The notes: generated by a model not told the origin, from the letters alone. A DNA stretch of 64,000 nucleotides from Rossellomorea aquimaris (GCF_008180865.1 NZ_VTEX01000001.1:1015808-1079807), one strand, 5' to 3'; shown: positions 47,579-57,267, numbered from the stretch's first letter. Made by a program: numbers and translations.

Positions 47579-47986
47579 ATGGAAAACCCATCCCGACAAG
47601 AAATTGGAAACATCCTTAAAAAATCAAAACGCATTGCGGTGATCGGATTAAGTGACAATCCTGCACGTACATCTTATATGGTCTCAAAAGCGATGCAGGA
47701 TCAAGGCTATGAGATTATCCCTGTAAATCCAACCATTGATTCCGCATTGGGTGTTAAAGCGGTATCTTCTCTGAAGGAGATTGAAGGACCGATTGACATT
47801 GTCAATGTATTTCGCCGCTCAGAATTTTTACCAGAGATCGCGATAGAATTTGATGAAATCGACTCTAACGTGTTTTGGGCGCAACAGGGTGTAATGAATG
47901 AAGAGGCTTATCGCTTTTTGAAAGAACGTGGGTATACAGTCATTATGGATCGCTGTATTAAGGTTGAACATGCTTTAACCAAATAA
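47579..47986 (+). CDS. yneT: CoA-binding protein YneT
   Basis: The 135-residue protein is a single CoA-binding Rossmann domain: KRIAVIGLSDNPARTSYMVSKAMQDQGYEIIPVNP at the N-terminus, then VNVFRRSEFLPEIA and FWAQQGVMNEEAYRFLKERG. It matches B. subtilis YneT, which also precedes parE. The substrate is unknown. AAGGAG lies 12 bases before the ATG. It ends in a strong hairpin. Confidence 0.9.
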   Translation: MENPSRQEIGNILKKSKRIAVIGLSDNPARTSYMVSKAMQDQGYEIIPVNPTIDSALGVKAVSSLKEIEGPIDIVNVFRRSEFLPEIAIEFDEIDSNVFWAQQGVMNEEAYRFLKERGYTVIMDRCIKVEHALTK

Positions 47987-47997
47987 CTCTCACTCGT

Positions 47998-48028
47998 AAC
48001 AAGCGGCTCTTACCGCTTGTTTTTTTTC
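47998..48028 (+). terminator. yneT terminator
   Basis: AACAAGCGG and CCGCTTGTT arms, followed by T's. Confidence 0.9.
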
Positions 48029-48185
48029 GGGTCGACTTTTCTTCTTTCACCACAAAAAATCCGGTTCATACAGTAGAAAACAGTCTGTTTTCAAGGCTGT
48101 TCTAGGAAATTACATTTGCGAAAATCAAATAAAACGCTACAATAAGCAATAGTGGTTTACCTCAGAAATGATCAAAACAGGTAAA

Positions 48186-48199
48186 CGAACAAACGTTCT
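48186..48199 (+). promoter_or_regulatory. LexA (SOS) box upstream of parE
   Basis: CGAACAAACGTTCT matches the Bacillus LexA consensus CGAACRNRYGTTYG at 13 of 14 positions. It lies just upstream of TATAGT (about 48205), a likely -10, about 80 bases before the parE start. Confidence 0.75.
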
Positions 48200-48282
48200 T
48201 GTGTTATAGTTAACATATACATAACCAATACTACCGTACAAGCACTATTTACGGATAGAGAAGTTTTGAAAGGGGAATGTTC

Positions 48283-50253
48283 GTGGCCAACCAGAATAAG
48301 ACCATGGATTACAATGATGATGCCATTCAAGTATTAGAAGGTTTAGAAGCCGTACGTAAGAGACCTGGAATGTATATAGGCTCTACAGATTCAAGAGGAT
48401 TGCATCATTTAGTATACGAAATTGTCGATAATTCGGTGGATGAAGCATTAGCAGGCTTCGGAAATGAGATTATTGTAACGATACATAAGGATAATAGCAT
48501 CTCTGTGCAGGATAAAGGACGCGGGATGCCTACTGGAATGCATAAGCTTGGCAAGCCCACACCTGAAGTCATCTTGACTGTGTTGCACGCAGGAGGGAAA
48601 TTCGGTCAAGGCGGGTACAAGACCAGTGGCGGCTTGCATGGTGTAGGTGCCTCAGTCGTAAACGCCCTATCTGAATGGCTTGTTGTGACGATTGAAAGAG
48701 ATGGAATGAAGTATGAACAGCGTTTCACAAAAGGTGGAAAACCGGAAACCACTCTTGAGAAAATCGGAAAAACAAAAAAATCCGGAACCTGTATCCATTT
48801 CAAACCTGACCCGGAGATCTTCAGTAATACCACCTATAATTATGAAACGCTATGTGAGCGTCTAAGGGAATCTGCATTCCTTCTTAAAGGATTAAAAATT
48901 GAAATCATTGATGAGCGTCATGATCAGAAGGAAGTCTTTCACTTTGAGAGCGGGATCCAGGCCTTTGTTCAATACTTAAACGAAGAAAAAGATGTGCTTC
49001 ATAACGTAGCTTTCTTTGAAGGAGAAAATCATACCATCGAAGTGGAGTTCGCCTTTCAATTTAATGACGGGTTCTCTGAAAACATTCTGTCATTCGTGAA
49101 CAATGTTCGTACTAAAGACGGAGGTACCCACGAAGCCGGAGCAAAGACCGCCATGACCCGTGTCTTTAATGAGTACGCACGAAAAGTTGGGATTTTAAAA
49201 GATCGGGACAAAAATCTTGAAGGGACCGACATTCGTGAAGGCCTTGCCAGTATCGTTTCTGTGCGTATACCGGAACATCTCCTTCAATTTGAAGGGCAGA
49301 CGAAAGGAAAGCTCGGTACGAGTGAAGCACGTTCAGCCGTGGATGCGGTTGTTTCGGAGCACCTTCTATATTTCTTAGAAGAAAATCCCGATACAAGTTC
49401 CCTTCTTATTAAAAAATCCATAAAAGCCGCCCAAGCCCGGGAAGCAGCACGTAAGGCAAGGGAAGATGCGCGTAACGGAAAGAAACGAAAGCGATCTGAA
49501 ACCGTTCTATCTGGTAAATTAACACCTGCTCAATCGAGAAATCCAGCCCGTAACGAACTCTATCTTGTGGAGGGGGATTCTGCGGGAGGTTCAGCGAAAC
49601 AAGGTCGTGACCGTAAATTCCAAGCGATCCTTCCACTTCGGGGGAAAGTCATCAATACTGAAAAAGCCAAGCTTCAGGATATCTTCAAAAATGAAGAAAT
49701 CAATACAATCATACATGCGATCGGTGGTGGAGTCGGTCCGGAATTCAACGTCGGCGACATCAATTACGACAAAATTGTCATCATGACCGATGCCGATACA
49801 GATGGGGCCCATATCCAGGTTCTTTTGCTGACCTTCTTCTATCGCTACATGAAACCATTATTAGAAGCGGGGAAAGTTTATATTGCACTTCCTCCTCTCT
49901 ACAAAGTAAGTAAAGGTACAGGAAAGAAACAAAAGCTTGAATACGCATGGACGGATGAAGAGCTTCAAGGAGCCATCTCTAAAGTTGGTAAAGGGTATAT
50001 GATCCAGCGCTATAAAGGTCTTGGAGAAATGAACGCCGATCAGCTGTGGGAAACGACTATGGATCCTGAAACACGTGCATTGATCCGTGTCCGCATTGAT
50101 GATGCTGCACGGGCTGAACGTCGGGTGACGACTCTTATGGGAGATAAAGTAGAGCCGCGCCGTAAATGGATTGAAAGCAATGTAGCATTTGGATTAGAAG
50201 AAGATGGAAGTATTCTTGAAAATGAAAACATTACGGTCGCAGAGGAGGGGTAA
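48283..50253 (+). CDS. parE: DNA topoisomerase IV subunit B
   Basis: The 656-residue GHKL ATPase subunit drives decatenation of daughter chromosomes. It has GHKL elements (EIVDNSVDEALAG, DKGRGMPTG, TSGGLHGVGASVVNALS), a transducer domain, and the TOPRIM motifs LVEGDSAGGSAKQGRDRKFQA and MTDADTDGAHI, plus the closing YKGLGEMN. GTG 48283 is chosen because AAAGGGGAA lies eight bases upstream; ATG 48277 would be too close. parC starts four bases after its stop. Confidence 0.95.
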   Translation: MANQNKTMDYNDDAIQVLEGLEAVRKRPGMYIGSTDSRGLHHLVYEIVDNSVDEALAGFGNEIIVTIHKDNSISVQDKGRGMPTGMHKLGKPTPEVILTVLHAGGKFGQGGYKTSGGLHGVGASVVNALSEWLVVTIERDGMKYEQRFTKGGKPETTLEKIGKTKKSGTCIHFKPDPEIFSNTTYNYETLCERLRESAFLLKGLKIEIIDERHDQKEVFHFESGIQAFVQYLNEEKDVLHNVAFFEGENHTIEVEFAFQFNDGFSENILSFVNNVRTKDGGTHEAGAKTAMTRVFNEYARKVGILKDRDKNLEGTDIREGLASIVSVRIPEHLLQFEGQTKGKLGTSEARSAVDAVVSEHLLYFLEENPDTSSLLIKKSIKAAQAREAARKAREDARNGKKRKRSETVLSGKLTPAQSRNPARNELYLVEGDSAGGSAKQGRDRKFQAILPLRGKVINTEKAKLQDIFKNEEINTIIHAIGGGVGPEFNVGDINYDKIVIMTDADTDGAHIQVLLLTFFYRYMKPLLEAGKVYIALPPLYKVSKGTGKKQKLEYAWTDEELQGAISKVGKGYMIQRYKGLGEMNADQLWETTMDPETRALIRVRIDDAARAERRVTTLMGDKVEPRRKWIESNVAFGLEEDGSILENENITVAEEG

Positions 50254-50256
50254 TAC

Positions 50257-52695
50257 ATGACAACTGTAGAAAGATATCAAGACTTACCTCTGGAGGAGGT
50301 ACTTGGCGACCGATTTGGACGTTATAGTAAATACATTATCCAAGAGCGTGCATTACCTGATGCCCGTGACGGGTTAAAGCCCGTACAAAGACGTATCCTT
50401 TACGCTATGTACGTGGATGGAAACACACAGGAAAAAGGATTCCGAAAATCAGCGAAAACCGTTGGTAATGTTATTGGTAACTACCATCCACATGGTGATA
50501 CATCTGTGTATGACGCCATGGTGCGTATGAGTCAAACGTGGAAAGTGCGTAAATATTTAGTCGAAATGCACGGAAATAACGGAAGCATCGACGGAGATCC
50601 GCCTGCTGCCATGCGTTATACAGAGGCTCGACTTTCTGCTATCTCCATGGAGCTCTTACGTGATATCGATAAAAAAACCGTGGACTTTGTACCAAATTTT
50701 GATGATACATCCAGTGAACCAACTGTTTTGCCTTCACGTTTTCCGAACCTTTTAGTTAACGGTTCTACTGGTATCTCTGCAGGATATGCAACTGACATTC
50801 CACCTCATCACCTTGATGAAGTCATTGATGCGACAATCATGCGTATGGAAAAGCCACAAAGCACGGTGGAAGATTTAATGACGGTCTTAAAAGGACCTGA
50901 TTTTCCAACAGGGGGCATCATTCAAGGGGTAGACGGCATCAAAAAAGCCTACGAAACCGGAAAAGGAAAAGTGGTTGTTCGTGGAAAAGCTGATATTGAA
51001 AACATCCGCGGAAGTAAACAACAGATCGTCATTACGGAAATTCCTTATGAGGTAAACAAAGCGAATCTCGTCAAGAAAATGGATGAATTCCGTGTGGATC
51101 GCAAAGTGGAAGGAATTGCAGAAGTTCGTGATGAAACAGACCGCGATGGGATGCGCATTGTCATTGAGTTAAAGAAAGATGCAGATGCTACTGGCGTCTT
51201 AAACTACCTCTATAAAAACAGTGATCTTCAAATCGCCTATAACTTTAATATGGTTGCGATACATAACCGTCGTCCTAAACTAATGGGACTGCGTGAACTA
51301 TTGGATGCTTATATTCAACATCAAAAAGAAGTAGTGACAAATCGTACCAGACATGATCTAAATAAAGCGAAGGATCGCCAGCATATTGTCGAAGGCTTAA
51401 TGAAAGCTCTGTCAATATTAGATCAAGTTATAGCAACGATTCGTGCTTCGAAAGATAAACGGGATGCGAAGGATAATTTAATTCAGCAATTTCAATTTAC
51501 TGAAGCACAGTCAGAAGCGATCGTCAGCCTACAGTTATACCGCTTAACGAATACAGACATCACTGCACTGCAGGCAGAAGCTGAAGAATTAGCGAGAACG
51601 ATCGCTGAGTTAACGGCTATACTGGAAAGTGAAAACAAACTTTACAGTGTAATCAAAAAAGAATTAAAAGGCATCAAAAAACAGTTCTCTGATGCTCGCC
51701 GCACTAAAATTGAGGATGAGATTGAAGAAATTAAAATCAACCTTGAAGTACTGATCGCAAGTGAGGATGTCATGGTTACCGTTACCCGTGATGGTTACAT
51801 GAAACGAACTAGTCTACGTTCCTATTCTGCTTCAAACGGGCAAGATCTCGCGATGAAAGAAACAGACAGACTCCTTGGTCAGTATGAGATGAACACGACT
51901 GATGTACTTTTAGTGTTCACAAACAAAGGGAATTACATCTATTGCCCTGTACACGAGCTCCCGGATATTCGCTGGAAAGACCTTGGTCAACATGTTGGAA
52001 ACATCGTACCGATAGATCGCGATGAACAGGTTCTAAAAGCGATACCGATTAGAGAATTTGATCCATCCCAATATCTATTATTTGTAACGAAGAATGGAAT
52101 GATCAAAAGATCTGAGCTTCCCCAATACAAAGCACAGCGCTACTCCCGTCCTCTAGTAGGAATTAATTTAAAAGGAGACGATGTGCTGGTCGATGTACAC
52201 TTAACAGATGGTTCCTATGATATATTCATCGCTACACACTTAAGCTATGGTCTTTGGTTTTCCGAGGAAGATGTGAACATCGTCGGACCACGGGCAGCTG
52301 GTGTAAAAGGGATTAACCTTAAAGATGACGATTATGTTGTGTCAGGTAAGGTCATTAAAGACCCAGTGAAGAATTACATTTTCTTGGCAACCCAGCGAGG
52401 GGCTGTAAAGAAAATGAAATTAGCCGAATTCGAAAAGACATCCCGTGCCAAACGTGGAGTCATCATGCTGCGGGAGTTGAAATCAAACCCACATCGTGTG
52501 GTAAGAATAGAAGTGGTTAAAGATACAGATAAGGTAGGTCTGATCACGAAAAAGGGAATAACAGAAGAAGTGCTTCTTTCAGACCTTAGACCAAATGACC
52601 GCTATTCAAATGGGTCATTTGTGATTGATGAAGGGGTTAGCGGATCTGTTTGTGAAACGTGGGCGGAATCACTGCTACCCGAAACAAAAGAATAA
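50257..52695 (+). CDS. parC: DNA topoisomerase IV subunit A
   Basis: The 812-residue breakage-reunion subunit pairs with ParE. The active-site Tyr121 lies in PAAMRYTEARLS. The quinolone-determining segment reads HPHGDTSVYDAM (about residues 78-89), with Thr82 and Asp86 at the positions that are Ser80 and Glu84 in staphylococcal GrlA. A C-terminal beta-pinwheel (about 500-790) follows a coiled-coil gate. GAGGAGG precedes the ATG. It is translationally coupled to parE. Confidence 0.95.
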   Translation: MTTVERYQDLPLEEVLGDRFGRYSKYIIQERALPDARDGLKPVQRRILYAMYVDGNTQEKGFRKSAKTVGNVIGNYHPHGDTSVYDAMVRMSQTWKVRKYLVEMHGNNGSIDGDPPAAMRYTEARLSAISMELLRDIDKKTVDFVPNFDDTSSEPTVLPSRFPNLLVNGSTGISAGYATDIPPHHLDEVIDATIMRMEKPQSTVEDLMTVLKGPDFPTGGIIQGVDGIKKAYETGKGKVVVRGKADIENIRGSKQQIVITEIPYEVNKANLVKKMDEFRVDRKVEGIAEVRDETDRDGMRIVIELKKDADATGVLNYLYKNSDLQIAYNFNMVAIHNRRPKLMGLRELLDAYIQHQKEVVTNRTRHDLNKAKDRQHIVEGLMKALSILDQVIATIRASKDKRDAKDNLIQQFQFTEAQSEAIVSLQLYRLTNTDITALQAEAEELARTIAELTAILESENKLYSVIKKELKGIKKQFSDARRTKIEDEIEEIKINLEVLIASEDVMVTVTRDGYMKRTSLRSYSASNGQDLAMKETDRLLGQYEMNTTDVLLVFTNKGNYIYCPVHELPDIRWKDLGQHVGNIVPIDRDEQVLKAIPIREFDPSQYLLFVTKNGMIKRSELPQYKAQRYSRPLVGINLKGDDVLVDVHLTDGSYDIFIATHLSYGLWFSEEDVNIVGPRAAGVKGINLKDDDYVVSGKVIKDPVKNYIFLATQRGAVKKMKLAEFEKTSRAKRGVIMLRELKSNPHRVVRIEVVKDTDKVGLITKKGITEEVLLSDLRPNDRYSNGSFVIDEGVSGSVCETWAESLLPETKE

Positions 52696-52703
52696 TATCC
52701 ATT

Positions 52704-52737
52704 AAAACGACCAGAACTTTTTCTGGTCGTTTTTTTA
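52704..52737 (+). terminator. parEC terminator
   Basis: AAAACGACCAGAA and TTCTGGTCGTTTT arms, followed by a T run. Confidence 0.92.
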
Positions 52738-52753
52738 TATCCGTATGCTATCA

Positions 52754-52820
52754 AATGAATATATAATGTATATTCATTCGAAATTGTTGTACAATACCAG
52801 AGAAAAATTGTACAACAATT
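52754..52820. promoter_or_regulatory. Two tandem inverted repeats upstream of alsT
   Basis: First repeat: AATGAATATA (52754-52763) and TATATTCATT (52769-52778), perfect 10 bp with a 5-base spacer. Second: AATTGTTGTACAAT (52782-52795) and ATTGTACAACAATT (52807-52820), perfect 14 bp with an 11-base spacer. Neither is followed by a T run, so they look like operators rather than terminators. The TTGTACAA core does not match the GlnR/TnrA consensus well. Confidence 0.75.
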
Positions 52821-52958
52821 AATATTATTTCAACAATATGAATTTATCAGTTGAATAGACATCTGTTTTTTGATAGATTATAAAAGTGTCTGAATGGGTA
52901 AACATACATAGGATCATACATTATTTGTCATAAACACAAACATCTAGGGGGAACAATT

Positions 52959-54386
52959 ATGGAGTTATTTACAAGTATAATAGGCACCTTAAATGACTAT
53001 ATGTGGTCATACATACTGATTGTGGCGCTTATCGGTCTCGGTTTATACTTCTCATTACGAACAAATTTCGCACAATTCCGTTACTTAAGAGAAATGGGAA
53101 GATTATTGACAGATAAAACAACGATCTCAGCAGAAGGAAAACGGGGGATCTCTTCCTTCCAGGCTTTCACCATCAGTACCGCATCCCGTGTCGGTACAGG
53201 AAACCTTGCCGGTGTTGCTACAGCGATTGCAGGCGGTGGACCAGGAGCCGTATTCTGGATGTGGCTGATTGCCCTTTTGGGTGGGGCAACAAGCTTCGTA
53301 GAGAGTACACTTGCACAAATCTATAAAGTGAAAGACGGAAAAGACGGCTACCGAGGTGGTCCCGCTTACTATATGGAAAAGGGATTGAATGCCCGTTGGA
53401 TGGGAATCCTGTTTGCCATTATCATTACATTCTGTTTCGGCCTTGTGTTCAATTCGGTACAATCCAATACGATTTCTCTTGCAATGGAAGAAGCGTATTC
53501 ATTTGATCGTTTGACTGTTGGTATCATTCTTGCCGTGTTAACAGCTCTTGTTATTTTCGGAGGGGTAAAGAGAATTGCCAGTGTAACTCAAATTGTCGTT
53601 CCAGTCATGGCGGTTCTATATTTGATTCTGGCATTCTTTATTCTAGTCACCAATATCACCATGCTGCCAAATATGTTTGTGATCATTTTCGAAAATGCAT
53701 TTGGTATTCGTGAAGTAGCAAGTGGCGGAGTAGGGGCAGCCATCATGATGGGAATCAAACGCGGTTTATTCTCGAATGAAGCCGGTATGGGTAGTGCGCC
53801 GAACGCAGCCGCATCTGCTGGTGTCACTCATCCCGTTAAACAAGGACTAATACAAACACTTGGGGTGTTCACTGATACCCTGCTTATCTGTACAGCAACA
53901 GCCTTCATGATCATCCTGTCTGACCAATACACCACAGGGATCGATGGCATCCAGCTGACGCAGGCAGCCTTAAGTTTCCATGTAGGGGAATGGGCAGATA
54001 CATTTGTCGCTGTCGCTATATTCTTGTTCGCCTTCAGTTCGATTATCGGAAACTATTACTACGGGGAAACCAATATTGAGTTTATTAAATACAGCCCGGT
54101 TACTCTATTCATCTACCGAATGGCCGTTCTTGGCATGGTGATTTTCGGAGCGGTTGTCAAACTGGATATTGTTTGGAGCCTGGCAGATTTATTTATGGGT
54201 CTCATGGCGATCATCAACTTAATCGCCATCACGTTATTAGCTAAAATCGCGATATCTGCACTAAAAGATTACCGAGAACAAAAGAGACAAGGGAAAGATC
54301 CTGTTTTCTACTCCAACTCTATTAAGGGGTTAAAAGGAATTGAAAGCTGGGAAGCAAAACCTGAAACAACAACAGAACAAAAATAA
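52959..54386 (+). CDS. alsT: Sodium:alanine/glycine symporter, AGCS family (AlsT)
   Basis: The 475-residue carrier has about eleven membrane segments and AGCS landmarks: SSFQAFTISTASRVGTGNLAGVATAIAGGGPGAVFWMW (about residues 64-101) and MGIKRGLFSNEAGMGSAPNAAA (about 264-285). It imports alanine, glycine or possibly glutamine with sodium. The position after parC equals B. subtilis alsT. CTAGGGGGAAC precedes the ATG. Control probably involves the upstream inverted repeats. Confidence 0.93.
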   Translation: MELFTSIIGTLNDYMWSYILIVALIGLGLYFSLRTNFAQFRYLREMGRLLTDKTTISAEGKRGISSFQAFTISTASRVGTGNLAGVATAIAGGGPGAVFWMWLIALLGGATSFVESTLAQIYKVKDGKDGYRGGPAYYMEKGLNARWMGILFAIIITFCFGLVFNSVQSNTISLAMEEAYSFDRLTVGIILAVLTALVIFGGVKRIASVTQIVVPVMAVLYLILAFFILVTNITMLPNMFVIIFENAFGIREVASGGVGAAIMMGIKRGLFSNEAGMGSAPNAAASAGVTHPVKQGLIQTLGVFTDTLLICTATAFMIILSDQYTTGIDGIQLTQAALSFHVGEWADTFVAVAIFLFAFSSIIGNYYYGETNIEFIKYSPVTLFIYRMAVLGMVIFGAVVKLDIVWSLADLFMGLMAIINLIAITLLAKIAISALKDYREQKRQGKDPVFYSNSIKGLKGIESWEAKPETTTEQK

Positions 54387-54393
54387 TATGAAT

Positions 54394-54428
54394 GGACCAA
54401 CCTTTATGATGGGTTGGTCTTTTTTTAC
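54394..54428 (+). terminator. alsT terminator
   Basis: GGACCAACC and GGTTGGTC arms, followed by a T run. Confidence 0.9.
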
Positions 54429-54535
54429 TTGTTTTATACTAAGAAAAATGCAAAAAAGAAACGATAATCATTACATAGATTTTCCTTCTTTGGTGAAAAT
54501 AAAAGTGAATAATTTTCTAAAGAGGAGAGAGAACC

Positions 54536-55303
54536 ATGAGAAAAGAATTACTATTTGCTTTCGGTGCTTTCTTTGTTATGTCCCTCCATGCCATTGCAGG
54601 AAACTTCTCCAGTGAACCAATGGAAAAACAGCCTGTAAATGAAATGACTGTCAATGAGTATACAAAAGATGTAACCGGCGATGGTAAAAAGGATACGATT
54701 ACGCTTAAGGCGATTCCGTTTTCTCCTGATGCCCTATTTCTGAAACAAATTTGGGCGGATATTAAAACGTCTGAAGGAAGTAAGATTCGAATTGATTATG
54801 AAGGTGGTTATGAGCCGAAGATCCAATTCGTTGATTTAAATCATGATGGAATAAAGGATATGCTGTACTCATCCGCTACAGGGGGAAGCGGTGGCCTCTA
54901 TAATGTAGCCCTCCATACGTTAGCAGATAATAAGCTGGTCGATATCGGATTACCTGAGCCGCTAACCATCCAGGCTCAATTTGAAGATGATTACAAAGCT
55001 TCCATTACCTTTGTAGATACAAATCAATCCTACACAGTCGATTTACGTGACCGAAAAGAAGACTATGATCGATTAGGGATATACACAAACGGAACCTTAA
55101 ATGAACCTATGGAATTAATGGTTTTACCGTATGCATTTTTTGAGCCGACTAAAATCACCGGCAAACCTGGTAAGGGATTAAAAGGATATCAGCAAATAAG
55201 CGGTGCTTATAAGGCAGATGGCATCGGAACGGCCACATCTTATTGGTATTATGAAAATGATCAATGGAACTTGATGAAGATAAAGTGGAAAGCAAATAAA
55301 TAG
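54536..55303 (+). CDS. Secreted protein with two calcium-type Asp loops, unrecognised
   Basis: The 255-residue exported protein has a signal peptide (MRKELLFAFGAFFVMSLHAIA, cleavage about residue 21). It carries two loops of the dockerin/FG-GAP type, DVTGDGKKD (about 46-54) and DLNHDGIKD (about 101-109), which usually bind calcium. The rest is beta-rich with a SSATGGSGGLYN segment. The closest general class is VCBS/FG-GAP repeat proteins; no enzymatic motif is seen. AGAGGAGAG precedes the ATG. It is 66 bases before the staygreen gene. Confidence 0.7.
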   Translation: MRKELLFAFGAFFVMSLHAIAGNFSSEPMEKQPVNEMTVNEYTKDVTGDGKKDTITLKAIPFSPDALFLKQIWADIKTSEGSKIRIDYEGGYEPKIQFVDLNHDGIKDMLYSSATGGSGGLYNVALHTLADNKLVDIGLPEPLTIQAQFEDDYKASITFVDTNQSYTVDLRDRKEDYDRLGIYTNGTLNEPMELMVLPYAFFEPTKITGKPGKGLKGYQQISGAYKADGIGTATSYWYYENDQWNLMKIKWKANK

Positions 55304-55368
55304 CTGAACCATTTCTAGGCTTTTATCATAATCTGTTGTAAGCCCATTTTTGTAAAGGAGGCTTACAC

Positions 55369-55827
55369 ATGAGTGAATTCAAGCCTGAAAAGCTAACTGT
55401 CACGTATTTACCTCCAGCTTCAATATTCAATCCCATTGATAACCGTAAGTATACATTGACCCATTCTGATACGACGGGTGAATTATTTTTAAGCGTTGGT
55501 TGTCACTTTGATTTAGAGAAGATCAATCCATCCATGAGGGACGAAGTATTAGGAGAATGGAGAAGAGACCTTGGTCAATACACTCTTGCGGGAACCGTGT
55601 ATGTGAGTGGGGGAGAATATGACCAACAGCTATCCAACGTACGATTCATGATTTTCAAAAAGGAACTCCCATTGGCTTTAACAGCAATGGTAAACGGTGA
55701 TAAGGGCTTCTACACGTACTATCCATGGCTGTTGGATGCACCCATCATCGTCTGCTTTGAATCTGTATTCCCGGAATTTCAGCAAACGCTTTATTTCGGG
55801 ACACCAAGACAATATTTATTGAAATAG
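55369..55827 (+). CDS. Staygreen family protein
   Basis: The 152-residue cytosolic protein has the staygreen family pattern: KPEKLTVTYLPPAS near the start, RKYTLTHSDTTGELFLSVG (about residues 25-43), MRDEVLGEWRR, and LLDAPIIVCFESVFPEFQQTLYFGTPRQYL at the end. In plants SGR removes magnesium from chlorophyll; bacterial homologues can show Mg-dechelatase activity in vitro, but no chlorophyll exists here, so the natural role is open. AAAGGAGG precedes the ATG. Confidence 0.87.
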   Translation: MSEFKPEKLTVTYLPPASIFNPIDNRKYTLTHSDTTGELFLSVGCHFDLEKINPSMRDEVLGEWRRDLGQYTLAGTVYVSGGEYDQQLSNVRFMIFKKELPLALTAMVNGDKGFYTYYPWLLDAPIIVCFESVFPEFQQTLYFGTPRQYLLK

Positions 55828-55833
55828 CGCTCA

Positions 55834-55880
55834 AGCATAAAGAGGTTCAGATTCAATGTGAACTCTTTATGCTTATTTTT
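55834..55880 (+). terminator. Staygreen gene terminator
   Basis: AGCATAAAGAGGTTCA pairs with TGAACTCTTTATGCT with one bulged base, followed by TATTTTTG. Confidence 0.82.
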
Positions 55881-56730
55881 GTGCAGCCTCACTACAAGTA
55901 TGTATAAAGAGGGCGGCTTAGATGGAACAAGTGGGTGTATGATTAGATAGGGGTTAAGTAAGCCAGAGTGAAATGTTTAATAAAGTAGAAAATAATCGCA
56001 AAGAAATCGACTGACCAGGATGATATTATGTAAACTAACAAATAAGTATGAACGTGAACGCAGCTAACAAATGAAATAATACATTAAGAAGAAAAAACAA
56101 AACAGTATTGAAATCAACTAGTTAAATTATCAGATAATAAAAAGAAAATCCTTAAAAAATCATTTGATATCCTGATACAATAATTAAGATGCATGACCAG
56201 ATTGAATGTATCATGAGCAGAATGAATTTAGGAACTGATAATAAACCAAAATAAATGAAAAGGATTAACCAAATTTAATTGTTGATGTACAGTGTCTCAT
56301 TTTTATCTTTTGTCTCAATATTAACAGTATACTTGTGATATGATACTTAAATCAGTTATTTCACTTATGTTCCTATAATAAATATTATGTAAACTGTAAA
56401 CTGGAAACGATCGTTGAGGAATCGATAACTTTATCCCCCCTCCACTTCTGATGCCGTGCGACACAGATTCTTCACATCGATTTAGTTAAATTCTTTATCA
56501 TTCCTTAAATCAATTATCCCAATATCATCCCATTTGATTTGTAGATTATAAAGGCGTTTTACCATTTCAACTTAATTCCCTAGATATTTTTGAAACGGAA
56601 AATACCTCAGGACAAAAACAAATTCACCTGCATCTTTTTCCTCTCACGATAATAATTTCTTATCATAGGATATGGATAAGATTTATTCTCTTCATTCACA
56701 AATTGGTTAAGAAAGCTGTGATTTGACAAG
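55881..56730 (+). other. AT-rich region without genes
   Basis: About 850 bases hold no open frame with a ribosome site on either strand, no tRNA-like fold and no strong hairpin. Base composition is clearly more AT-rich than the neighbours. ATATTATGTAAACT occurs twice (about 56022 and 56385). It looks like decayed or recently inserted non-coding DNA. Confidence 0.6.
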
Positions 56731-57267
56731 ATGAAAAACTGTAATGATGATTACTTCTCATTTCAAAATCTACAGGAAATTGGGATGTCATTTGACAAGG
56801 TCTTTGAACATATTGTAAAGTTCATGCGATTGGAGCCAAATGGTAACTATCGATTAATGGTAGGGACTGATTCTCAAGTTCATCAATCCCATACCACCTT
56901 CATAACAGGGATTGTGATATTAAATGAAGGAAATGGCGTGTGGGCATGCATAAGAAAAGTGTTAATCCCTAGGAGAATGCTGCAATTGCATGAGCGGATA
57001 TCCTATGAATTGTCATTATCCGAGGAAATTGTTTCGTTATTTACTGAGGAAAGAAAAAATCAGTTAATTGATATAATCCTTCCGTATCTTTATGAAGGAG
57101 CTACATTTTCAATCGAGGGACATATTGATATTGGGGCCGGAAAACAGAATAAAACAAGCAAGTTTGTTAAGGAAATGGTCGCAAGGATGGAAGCAATGGG
57201 TGTCGAACCAAAAATTAAACCTGATGCCTTCGTCGCTTCCAGTTATGCCAACCGTTACACAAAATAA
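56731..57267 (+). CDS. YkuK family protein (DUF458, RNase H-like fold)
   Basis: The 178-residue protein matches B. subtilis YkuK: FSFQNLQEIGMSFDKVFEHIVKFM, YRLMVGTDSQVHQ (an acidic position typical of RNase H-like folds), GVWACIRKVLIPRRM, and GHIDIGAGKQNKTSKFVKEMV near residue 130. The biochemical role is unknown. No good ribosome site precedes the ATG at 56731 (only GACAAG), so expression may be low. It is isolated between AT-rich regions. Confidence 0.82.
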   Translation: MKNCNDDYFSFQNLQEIGMSFDKVFEHIVKFMRLEPNGNYRLMVGTDSQVHQSHTTFITGIVILNEGNGVWACIRKVLIPRRMLQLHERISYELSLSEEIVSLFTEERKNQLIDIILPYLYEGATFSIEGHIDIGAGKQNKTSKFVKEMVARMEAMGVEPKIKPDAFVASSYANRYTK

